Positions 38,371 to 49,500 of a stretch of DNA of 64,000 nucleotides are shown here, in pieces; positions within the stretch are counted from its first letter, which is position 1, and every line of letters begins with the position of its first letter. The notes under the pieces are model-generated. The model was not told where the DNA came from and ran no database searches. It saw only the letters and a list, made by a program, of their open reading frames with translations. The position numbers and the translations under genes are program-made. Location of the stretch: NCBI GenBank assembly GCA_014058105.1, contig JACGCM010000655.1:990001-1054000 (forward strand), given 5' to 3'. Origin of the DNA: Kingdonia uniflora (Eukaryota > Streptophyta > Magnoliopsida > Ranunculales > Circaeasteraceae).

Positions 38371-40465
38371 CGGTAGTTTGGAAGCTCTTGCTAAAGCTAC
38401 AAGAATAGGTAGGATCCTTGAGTGTGTTTTCTTTTTTAACAATGTATATAGAAGGAGTTTAAAAAGGGTTAGAGAAGGTCTAAAAAAAAAAGTGCTCTAA
38501 ACTACCTTTTAATGAAAGAAAAGCGTAGTTTAGAGCACTTTTTTTCGTACGCAAGTAAACTACTTTTTAGGGTAGGGTATAGATATAGAGCGTCAGGAGT
38601 CTGTAGGCCAATGACATGGGTCTGCTGGCTTTCAAAAAAAGCAAGTATTTGGATCACGCTGCATAAGTGAGCTCTTTCTCGCTATGTTCCAGTTGGGAAA
38701 GAAGCAGTAGCAAAAAGTAGTTTAGAAGCACCAGTTAAAAAAAGAAAAGAGTGTTGCTAAAGCTAGGATTTCCGTACGCAAGTTCTTGCTTTCCGTTGTT
38801 CCAGTTGGGAAAGAAGCACCAGTTGGTTGGGTTCTGTTAGGAGTGCAGGGGGTCTTATCCACTGTCTTGCTTTCTGTTGGTCCAGTTGGGAAAGAGTGCA
38901 CTTGTTGGGAAAGAAGGAAGAGTCGTGTTTTTGTCTTTGAAGGGGGAGGTTTCTTGCTTTCTGTTGTTCCACCTGTTTTTTTTTGAGGTATAGGTCAAAC
39001 GCTTTGGAATATGCACCACTGCCACTGCTTTTTTTTCAAAGGAAAACTCCCGTAGAGCCTCTTCTTTCGAATCAATAGACTCTGCATATCCCTCCTTAGA
39101 GAAATGAAACGGATTAAAGAAATAACAAGGATCCTAGCACCTGATGGCTACCTAGAAGAGATGTTAGACCAGGGGATGCGCATTGAGTCGTAGTGCTTTT
39201 GAGTTGCTATCGATGGGCTTTTAAAAAGCTGGTTGTTATGTCAACACTCCTAACCTTTTGAGCCAGCTGCTAGTAGCTTGTTGTTATGTCAACACTCCTA
39301 ACCTTTTGAGCCAGCTGCTAGTAGCGGGTTGTTATGTCAACACTCCTATCCTTTTGAGCCAGCTGTGAGAGGTCCAGAGTAAGCAAGCGCTTTGGTCTTC
39401 CAGGTGGTCCTGTGTGTGAGGAAAAGGAAGAAAGCACCCCCAAGCTACCTTTTGTCAGAATCACCAAGCTGGGTAACTACGACAACATCTATTGGGCTGC
39501 TGGTCTTTTTTTTTAGCCACCGAAGAAAAAACAACGGAAGAGCATCTGGAGGTAGGGGTCAGAGGGGTAAAAAACCAAGGCGTATGAGGCCACAAACCGG
39601 CGCGTCATGAAGGAAAAGTCCAAACTATGCTTCCAATGTATATAGGTAGTTAGAGGTCAAAAACACACCCATCGAGTCGTCCTATTTCTATCTATGCTTC
39701 CAATGTATATAGGTAGTTAGAGGTCAGATTGACCTCGCCGAGTCGAAGGAAAGGTCTAAACTATGCTTCCAACTTGCGTACGGTAAAACCTGCGCGTCAT
39801 GAATTGACAGTAGTGTGTTGCAGGTTACTTTCGGAAGAGAGAGTCAATGCGGAAGGCAGCAAGGTCCAGTTGTGCAAGGTATAAGAAGGTCTCCAGCAGA
39901 AGTGAGTCGAAGGAAAAAGCAAGAAAAGGGTCTCCAGCTATTTCTATATACATTGGCAGAAGTGAGTCGAAGGAAAAAGCAAGAAGAGGGTCTCCGTACG
40001 CAAGTTTTAAACCAGGCCAGTCATGAAAGAGGGAAGAAAAGGAGAAGTCACCACTCATACACGTTTTCTAAAAAAAAGCCAAGGGTTTTAGGCTAGCGCA
40101 ATTTTAGCTCTTTTCTAAAAAAACCCTAGCTTTAGCGTAATGTATATTTTAAAGTTGTTTTTTTTTCAAACTTGCGTACGCGGTTTAGAACTTGCGTACG
40201 TTAAAAAAGAGCAAGAAATTGGTGAGACTTGATCCTAGCTGAAGACTGCTTCATGTGCCTTTTTGACCTATCAAACGAGATCTTTTTCCCTGGCTCCGTT
40301 GACTCTTTTTTAACGTACGCAAGTTCTAAACCGCCCTGTTTTATGGCGTACTAGCCATAAAAAAAGAGCGTCGTTACAGTATACAGGGGGAGTGTGTTTT
40401 GGAGAACATAGTACGCCAGGCCATTAACACACCCCTAACCTTTTTCTTTTCTTTGCTGATCCAAC
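38371..40465. other. Spacer downstream of nad4
   Basis: Contains four GTTCCAGTTGGGAAAG units (38687-38900), a 46-48 bp triplet array at 39231-39366, pairs of CCAATGTATATAGGTAGTTA at 39632/39699 and of AGAAGTGAGTCGAAGGAAAA at 39898/39958. The 300 bases next to the nad4 stop have no obvious terminator; plant mitochondrial 3' ends often use stem-loops, but none is clear. Confidence 0.6.
39231..39366. repeat. Three-copy array of TTGTTATGTCAACACTCCTA
   Basis: Unit of 46-48 bp: GTTGTTATGTCAACACTCCT then ACCTTTTGAGCCAGCTGCTA and GTAGC. The third copy ends early, at CAGCTG. Confidence 0.88.
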
Positions 40466-40554
40466 TCAATTCCATTGCCCATGTTGCACTAAGTTACTTA
40501 TGGATGTATGCATGCAGTCCAGGAACACTTTGGGGTGAACACCCATCCAAACAA
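40466..40554 (-). CDS. nad4: nad4 exon 4 (terminal)
   Basis: 89 nt: TT completes Val467, followed by 28 residues and a stop at 40466-40468. The segment VWMGVHPKVFLDCMHTS and the end SNLVQHGQWN match the nad4 C-terminus. H473 (CAC) is a likely edit to Tyr. The size equals the usual last exon. Confidence 0.95.
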
Positions 40555-43500
40555 GTAGGGTCAATAGTTCAGCATGATGGCCTCCAGGCTCAATCTTGCA
40601 ACCGAATCGTGCTCTCCGAACCGAGCTAGATAGTCTCCTATCACTAGGCTCACCAATCAACCTTGACTTTTCCTCTTATTCTTCCTATTATTCTTCCTAT
40701 GCCATCGCCAGCTTTAAATCGAAGCTTGTAGCGTCCCATTCTCATAGTAGCTACTCGACTTTTGAGCATGTGCTTATGCTGCTAGCTGCCGAGAAAGCGC
40801 CAGACTGATGGACCACGTAGTTAGAGGTTTGAAAGGGTCGTGTCTATCAAACAAGCGTTGCCAATGTTGTGTTTTAGAGCTCCCCTTCTTTTTCGCTCTG
40901 ACATGGCATCCTAAACTACAACTTTTTCTTGTTTTTTTAGAGCGGGCGACGTCTAAACTACAATAGCTTTCAAAAAAAAGGGGTTGAAAGAGCAGTTTAG
41001 AAGACTGATCTCCGTACGCAAGTAACAGAACGTCGACTAAACTAGCGGGTTTCTAGCTGCGCCGCTACGATCGACTGTCGCTCTCCGAAATTGATAGCGT
41101 CGCGTCGTAGTGGGTTTGCATATAGGACGCCTATAAAGCTTTAGCGGTTTTTCTTTTTTCTTCCTAGGATCCTTCTTGTCCCCTTTTTCTTCTATTTTTT
41201 AGAAAATAGTACGCGAGTAGCTAACTCGTCGTCGTCAGTTGATCATTAGCGAGTGGTGAAAGAAAAAGATCGAAAGGTTTTCTAGCTCAGAGGCTTAACC
41301 AATGGGCCTGTTGTTTTTAGCTAACGAATCTGTCTACTTTTAAAGAAGGGGCCCGACGAGTAGAGTCTCAGCTTTTCTCCATGACATGAGCGAGTTGCAT
41401 AAAGCCCGCCCTTTTCTTTCGTGTCATGTGCAACGTCCATTGGGTTCACTCATTTCCGTTGATTTAGACTCCTTTTCCCCACCCCTTTTCCCCTATACTA
41501 AGAACGAGAGGAGAATGACTTACCAGCCTCACCCGAGTCGACTCGCGCCGCAGTTGAGTGGTTATGATCGAAAGAGCATTGGACTTGGTAATGTAGGGTG
41601 TCTAAACTACTGCTAAAGCTAGAGGATCCTAAAATATACATTACGGAAAAGAGCCAGAGTCAAGGAGTTGTAGTTGTGGTTGTAGCTTTAGCAACTACAA
41701 CTACAACTACACGGACTTGCGTACGTTAAATAAGCGCTAAGGTGGACTAGCGTAGCAAGTAGCTTTCTAAACCACTAGAATAGGTTCTGAAAGACCAGAG
41801 CTACGTGCGCTAACTTGCGTTCGGTGAAAAAAGCTAGCGACGGATTTGTCTATAGAAAAGGTTTAGAGGTGTTATATATAATAAATAATAGTTTCAAGCA
41901 AGACAAGTAGCTCAGGGTGGAAAAGAGCTACGAGGATCCTAAACTACGAGGATCCTTGCTCGTTTCTAAAAAAAAACTGGTAGTCAATCTTTGATCCTAG
42001 CTGTTGACTGCGGAGCGTGGCTTTTGACGTACGCAAGTCCAGCTTATAAGCTTCACCGTACGCAAGTTCCAAACACCAGCGGCTAAGACGTAGTTTTAGT
42101 AGACGCCTTTTTCTTGGTTGAGTAACAACGCTTTTTTGATGGACCCCATCAATTCCAACTCAACGCCGACGCCCTGAAGCTCAGGCCTGACTTGCGTACG
42201 TTAAAAGGGAGAGACTAGAAGGCAAGAGTGACTTCCTAAACGTAGAGGTCAGGCCGCATTCACTTGAGGGGTAGGCTTTTGGGCTTTAGAGATACTATGA
42301 GTCTTCCGCGCCAGATTCCATTGCCGCTCTTTTCTGACACTATACCTTACCAATCTCTGATTCCCTCTTGCCTCTTCTTTGCCATGGAAAGACAGAGAGT
42401 TGGCAGGTTGGAAATTAGGTAGTGCGTCTGCCTATAACTATCGAGTTTGAAGTAGGTAGCTTTAGAGGGCTTGATTTGGTTGCTGGTTCACCGGTACTAC
42501 CAAAGAGTCTCATGCTTACGTGTGAGACTCTTTTGTCAGTCTGGTTTCGTACCACGAGGAACCCCAGTCGTGCTTCTGGCTAAATACCTATCTGGCTAGT
42601 ATACTCTTCTTTCGTTTAGGTGTAGGGGCCGCAACAAAGAGGAGCTCGTCAGCTCGCTATGAAAAAGAAAGAGCGACGACAACGACATAGCGGGAAACCA
42701 ACGTCTTTCGCCGTAATGTCTATTTTTTAAAGCAGAAGAGCGGCGTTGACAATCTAAAAAGCGTTGAAGTGACATGTGCTCCGAGAGCAACCAGCGCTTT
42801 TTCATTAGAGAGGGAGGCTTTCAAGGATCCTCGTCAACGCTTTCTTTTTCATATTCAACCCATAGTGGGTTTGTCTATAGCGCAGCTCTTTTGGCGAGTG
42901 ATTCTTCGAGTCCCTTTAAGATTGCAAAGAAAAGAAAGAAGGTAGCCGGGGAGGGGGGGTGTAAAAGAGGGGGGCTCTGAGCTTGCGCAAGCTCAGCCAT
43001 AAGAACTTGGAGTCCGTATCGTGGTATCGGTCACGCTGTGATTCTTGCTCAAAAAAGAGACCGAACGCATTCGAGTGAATGTCTCGTCTGACCAGGCCGC
43101 ATTAACGAGTCGCTCGTTCAACTGTCCCTCAGAGACAGGGCTTTAAGTAGTTTAGAAGTGCTGGTAAAAAAACCAAGAGCGGCAAAAAAAACCCAGCTAG
43201 GCTATTTGAAAGAAAATAGGCCGACGCTATTCTTTGTCTCAAGCGGGGTCAGCTAGCCAAAAAGTAGAAGAGGAGCGCTAGAAAGCGCACACGAAAGAAA
43301 AGCCAAGCAAGAAACCAGCAAGAAATCGGGAGGATCCTTCAAGCCATTCAAGAGCAGCAAGAAAGACTACAGGATTTCGCGCTAGCTCTAACAGAACCTC
43401 ATTTTGCGCTAAAACACACTCCCTCTAACTACTAAACTCTGTTAAAAAACACTATAGACATTACGTAGTTTAGGATCCTAAACTACAACTATTTATCCTT

Positions 43501-46500
43501 CTCCAATTTGTCGCTAGTAGCCGTAATGTATATTTTAGGCAACCCACCGTACGCAAGTCCAAAAGAGTTCTAACTCTTTTCTACAATGCTTATTAAGGCT
43601 ACCTCCAAAGTTTGTAGTTGTAGTTGCCAACTCATTAGGCCACAACTACAACTCCTTCTTTTTTCTATAGACAAATCCGGCGCAAAAGCCATTAGTTATG
43701 CCTTGTAGACTTACGTAGTTTAGGATCCTAAACTACCGCTAATTGTTTTATCCGTCGCCATCTTTCACTCTTTTCGTACGCAAGTTTAGTGGGTCTCGTG
43801 TCTGGCTTCTAAACGACTTTTCACGTACGCAAGTTAAGCCTCTAATTGGTTCCACCGTCTACTTGTTGCTACTTGAAAGGCTCACAGACACCCGTATACA
43901 GTAGACTTACGTAGTTTAGGATCCTAGAAAAAAAAACAACTACCACCGCTAACTACTTTAAACAAGTCCAAAGACATTTCGGATAAGAGGTTTTTTCCAA
44001 CGAAAGAAAAGTAGTTTAGGATCCTCGTCTTCTATCGCAAGTAAACTACTCTTTCGTTTTCTAATGTATGAAAGAGCATTAGTAGTTTAGAGCGTACGCA
44101 AGTTTTCAAAAAAAGCCTTAAAGAGTAGCCTTTAAAAGAAGGCATTAAGGAAAAGAAGCACTTTTCTTTGATGATGGAAAATAGGAGCCTCGTAGTTTAG
44201 GAACGGAGCTACTTGTTGCTACTTGAAAGGCTTTAAACGTACGCAAGTCGCACCTTTTCTTTTGGCGTACGCAAGTTTCTTTTAGCGTACGCAAGTCTAA
44301 GAGACAGACGCACTACGAAAGAAAAGTCTTTGATCCTAGCCGATGAGCATTATAGACACTTGCGTACGACGAAAGCTTGTTTAAAACCATCTTCTTTCTT
44401 TGTAATGTCTATTTTTGGTGCTTCTGGCTTGGTCTTTATCTTAGAACCCCTCGAAGTAGGCTTTCAGGCATTCGAGAGCTTTTGTGCAACAAAAGAGTAG
44501 TTAGAAGTTGCTAAAGCTAGATGACTTGTGTTTGCCATTGTTTTTCCTTATCCCAGAAAACCGCCAGACCAGCGCCTAGTGACGGTTTTTCCTTATCCCA
44601 GAAAACCGCCAGACCAGCGCCTAGAATAGGTCAATGAAAGAGTAGTTTAGAAACTGAAAGCAAAGCACTCCTAGTTTTACGGAGCTTTAGCAACTCCCCA
44701 ACTTTTAGAAAGAAAACAGGGTTTTAGCATCCTAGCTCCACTCCTTTTAAAAAGAAAGACAAGATTTCGCGCTAAAAGTTTGGGCTATAGATATCAAAGA
44801 AAAAATCGGCTCATAACTCCTAGTTTTACGGAGCTTTAGCAACCCCAAAAGTTTGAAAGAAAACAGGGTTTTAGCATCCTAAGCAACATAGTAGAGGTGT
44901 TTTTTTGCCAAGTAGTTAGAGGCCTTGTTATTCTTCCTACAAACTTTTAGCGCCAGACTGCTTTTTGCGATCGCAACAAGCCAACCAATCCTATGCGTTT
45001 CGCTTTCTTTTCTTTGTTAAAAAACAGCTATAGCTATGGTTTGACCACTAGCTTGGGTTGGTCTCAGAGGGACACTCTCGCTCTTTTTTTGAAAAGGGTG
45101 ACCCTTTCATCTTTGGTAGTTCAACTGACGGTCGCCCCTCCAACAAGAAAAGGTATAAAGATGGCGACTTCTCTGCCATTTGGATCGGAGAATTGATGGA
45201 GGAAGTGGGTTTTTACATTTCCAGAAACCACACGATTGTATAGCCAAAGGGAATAGGCAGCGCCTAAGACCATCCCAACTCCGGCGAATGTCGCTACTAA
45301 GCTATTTCTTTGGAAAGCGCCTACTGAGATGAGAAATTCCCCGATAAAGCTGCTAGTGCCTGGTGAACTCATATTGGCCAAAGTGGAAGAGAAGGAAATG
45401 GTAGAGAGATTCGGCATGGTGCTCACTGAACCTCCGTAATATCTAGCAAGTCTTGTCTTATGTCGCTCATAGAGAACACCAACACATAGAAAGAGGGCTG
45501 AAGGAACCGGTCCATGACTTGACATCGGTGGAATGCTACCTCCAATTCCCTGTATGTTCGATAGAGCGAAAGATCCCTCAAACTCTTTTGAATGGCACAG
45601 AGGCCGCCTTCATTCAGCCCTCTTTAAAGGCGCCTACCTACTCGACACGCCGACCTACCCGCGTAGCGACGACGCAAGGATCCTAGCAACTGCACTACGT
45701 ACTACGTCATCGAAAAAGCGTTGGCTAAAAAAAAGCATGTGCCCGGTAGCGAAAATCTCCCAATCTTTAGAGTCTTTTTGAAAAGGGCTTTCAAAAGTTG
45801 CGCGTACGTAAGTAAACTACTTATCCATCATCTGTTCCATCATCTAAAAACAAGCGGGAGTTAGTAGTTTAGAAGCTCCTTTCGTCAAAAGCGTTGACCA
45901 AAGACAAAGCAAGAAACCCAATGCCACTTGCGTACGAAGAAACCAGCGTAGTTTAGAAAAAAAGTGCTCTAAACTACTGCTTTAAAAAGCCCTTTTACGG
46001 ACTTGCGTACGTTTAAAAGAGACGGAGCTATTTCTTTCCAGTAAGACATTTTTCGATCTGTAGGATCCTTGTAATGTTAATATTTGTAAAACAGCGTAGT
46101 TTAGAAATCTTTCTTTAAAGGTTGCAGCGTAGTTTAGGATGATGGATAAGTAGTTGTAGTTTAGGATCCTCGTACGCAAGTAAACTACTAAAAAAAAGAA
46201 AAGCGTAGTTTAGAAAACAAGTGCTATTATAATTGCTTTCTAAACTACTAGGAGCTATGTCTTATCCATTTCTAACTAGATTATATAGGAGCTATGTCTT
46301 ATCCATTCTAGTTTCAATAGGAGCTTTGCCTAATCGAAAAGACTTGCGTACTTTTTGTTGAAAAGGGTATTTTAAAAAGCAAGAAAAAAAAACAAAGCTT
46401 TCTAAACTACAAAGAAAAGGGTGAAAGTTGGCTTTAAAAGTAGTTTAGGATCCTAAACTACGCTATTTAAAAATAAATATAATAGGCACTTTCTTTCTTG

Positions 46501-49500
46501 CCAAAGAAATAGCTCCAATGCATCCTAAACTACAACTACGCTTTTCTTTCATTAAAAGGTAGTTTAGAGTACTTGGTTTTTTGCTGGGTCTTAAAAAAAA
46601 AAAAATAAAAATGGCGCCTTTTTTCGATCAGCAAAAAATAGCTAGCGATTTTGCTTTAAAAAGGAGCTGTGTGGCTAAAGAATGCGGAAAAGGGCTTTGG
46701 TCGAAAAGCTTTAGAAATAGCTCCGTCTCTTTTAAACGTACGCAAGTCCGTTAAAAAACAGCTCTAAACTACACAGAACCAATGATTAGGATCCTATTTT
46801 CCATCATCCTAAACTACGTCTTTGTAGTTTAGGATCCTACCTAGCACTCTTACTATAACAATACTTGTTTTCTAAACTACGCTGGGTTCCAAAAATGGCG
46901 CATTTTTTGTCTAAAGAAAATAGCACACAGCGTAGTTTAGAAATCGCAAGCGAGAAAAGATAGAGAGAGTGCTAGGTAGGATCCTAAACTACAAAGACAA
47001 GAATAGGTTCTGTAAAGACAAGAATAGGTTCAAAGCTATGCTACGGAAAAATATACATTACGGAAAAGAGCTGTTTTTTGTAGTTGTAGTTTGGAGGCAT
47101 GCGTCGGGTGCCAGAGGTGCGAGTCAATAGTTGGCTTTAGTAGTTTGTAGTTTGGACACGAGACCCACTAAACTTGCGTACGAAAAGAGACGATGGATAA
47201 GGCATTGGATTTCTAAACTACGCTGGGCACTAAAGCTTTCTAGTGCTGGTCCAAACTACCGAAAGACTATTCATTACCACCACGAAAGAACAAGCATGAC
47301 TGGTGGCTGGTCTTTGGTCCGGCGCTTTTGACGTACGCAAGTTCTAAACTACTAAAAGACGCTCGGTCAACGCCTTTTCCTCGGGTCGTTCAACTAAGAG
47401 CTAACGCTTCGAACTTGCGTACGCAAAACTGGGGTGTGCTGCAAAACAGAAGGAGTCGGAGTACGCCAATGACCCCCCGAACCGTACAAGATAGTGACTA
47501 CCTATCATACGGCTTTCTGACTCCACTACTCTATTTTATCCTTCTGGTCGTTCCGCTCTAGAGGATCCGTGGTGGTATAAAGACCTCAGCTTTCGTGGTT
47601 TAGGCCTGGCCTTTTTTTTTTTTTTTTCGTAGTCGTGATGGGTGTGTTGCTGAAGGCCTAGTCTTACGTTCCGCCGCTCTTCAAAAAAAAAGACACACAC
47701 GGAAGGATCAAGTGCGCCGGATTAAAGAGTAGTTTAGAGGGTAGTTTCGTTCCGTAGTTTAGGAAGCTTTCTAAACTACGGAACGAAACTACTCCTTTGT
47801 ACCGTAGTGCCCACTTAGAATGGGTTCTCAGTGGAAGTAGTTTGGAGCCATTAGAGCTATTTTTGAACCGTTATAAATAGTGGGTTAAAGCCGAACTAAG
47901 GAAAAAACGGCGACTTGCGTACGTGAAAAGCAAGATAAAGGCCCTTTAAGAAGAGGTGGGTGACTTGCGTACGCCGAATAGAAAAGAAAATAGAAAAAAG
48001 GTATTTTCTTCTAGCTTTTAGCACCATCTAGGTAGGATCCTTGTGCTGTATTATAGAAGGAGGCTTAAGTTAAAGAAGTAGTTTAGAAGCGTAGTTAATG
48101 GCTTAGGTAGTTTAGGATCCTAAACTACATCATTGGTAGGATCCTAAACTACGAGCTAAGATTGAGTTAGAATAGAACCAGAGGTGGACACTAGGAGCTC
48201 TCTTTCTGCAGCGTGGTGGCAGGACCGCTAGGGGTGTGTTATTGGCTCCGGGTTTGATTGTAGGGTCAAATCCGCATCGTCAAAAACTTCAGCGCCCCAA
48301 AAAAACACGGGACTGGAGTCATGCAAGAAGATAGGCCCCTTCCCGGCTATAGGGCTTTTTTGCGCTTTCCGAGATACGGTCCCCAACTATTGAGTGACGA
48401 CTTCTATATACAAAGAGGTATGGCTAGGGTTTCATGTCAGGGTTGCAGGCAGGTAGTACGGGCCCTCTGACTTCCAGCTATGTGCTGTGCGGCTCCTTTA
48501 AAAAGGCGAATGAAGGGGAATCGAAAGGAGGAAAAAGCTAGCAAATCAAAAGGACGAGGCTAGCTAGGTCGATCTTTTAAACTACTCCTAGCCTTACCCC
48601 TTTTAAACTACGTTCAAAAATAGCTCTAGAGAGGTTTGCTTTAAAACCTCTTTTCTTTAATACTTGAAACTTGCGTACGGCTACCCTCCTGTAGCGCGAT
48701 CTTGCTCAAAAAGACAGAGAATAGCTAGGCTGAGTGGCTCTTTAGCAACATGGGCAGCGTATACTTGGCTTTCCTTACTCTAGTCGGCCTTGTGCTTGTG
48801 CTTCTAAACTACTCTTTAATGCTCTAAACTACTAATGCTCTAAACTACTAATGCTCTAAACTACTAAGGCTTTTTTTGAAAACTTGCGTACGCTCTAAAC
48901 TACTAATGCTTCTTTTCTTTTGTCTTTTAAATAGCTAGTCTCACTCGCAGCGAAAAATAGGTTTTTGTCTTTTAACGCGTCTTTTGTCTTTGTCTTTCAA
49001 AGCGCCAGAGCGGGAGGAGTCTTCTTGAGGTAAGAAGGGCGTGAGGGTTTCGCATGAATCGCGTAGGCCTTTTTTTGTGACTACTCTTCGTACGCAAGTT
49101 CAGAGACTAACCCCTAAACTACTATGCTAGTTCTCTTTTGACTGCACTTCGCTCAAGCTTCTTGTCTGCCTCAACTCGATTTTGAAAGCCCTTAGTGTAG
49201 AAGGGGAGTTGAGCAGCCTTTTAAAAACACTGAGTGAACAAAGAACAAGGCTGGATCTCGCCGGTGCCACCTAGTTCTAGGACGACGTAGGGTTGTCTGT
49301 AATGTTACGTTTGGAGTTGCCGTTTGTGCACCTCAAAATAAGGAAGACCTTACCCTCTCCGTTTTGCCTTACCACTTGGTCCCCGATGGCTTATAGGGGG
49401 GAAGGTATAGCAGCCCACGCGCGTTTATGCCTGTAGGAAGTATGGTTCCCTTTGTGACTTCGGTTCGCCAGTTCAGGCTCAACTCCTCGATTGACGTTAG

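Larger units (their letters stand above)
40555..45137 (-). other. nad4: nad4 intron 3 (group II, nad4i1399), 4583 bp
   Basis: Starts GGGCGACCGTC after GTT-GGA-G and ends with AC before exon 4. Domain V is at 40618-40651. Repeat modules fill about 43400-44900 and 40815-42200; the first ~230 nt and last ~260 nt lack clear modules. Interior features include a 39-bp tandem pair at 44541-44624, a 65-70 bp pair at 44667/44816 and two 22-bp GGATCC palindromes at 43465 and 43715. No intron-encoded protein is seen. Confidence 0.9.

Noticed and set aside
45121..45137. Reading of exon 3 into GGATVS as an alternative C-terminus
   Set aside because: These codons are the start of intron 3; the true C-terminus is the exon at 40466-40554.
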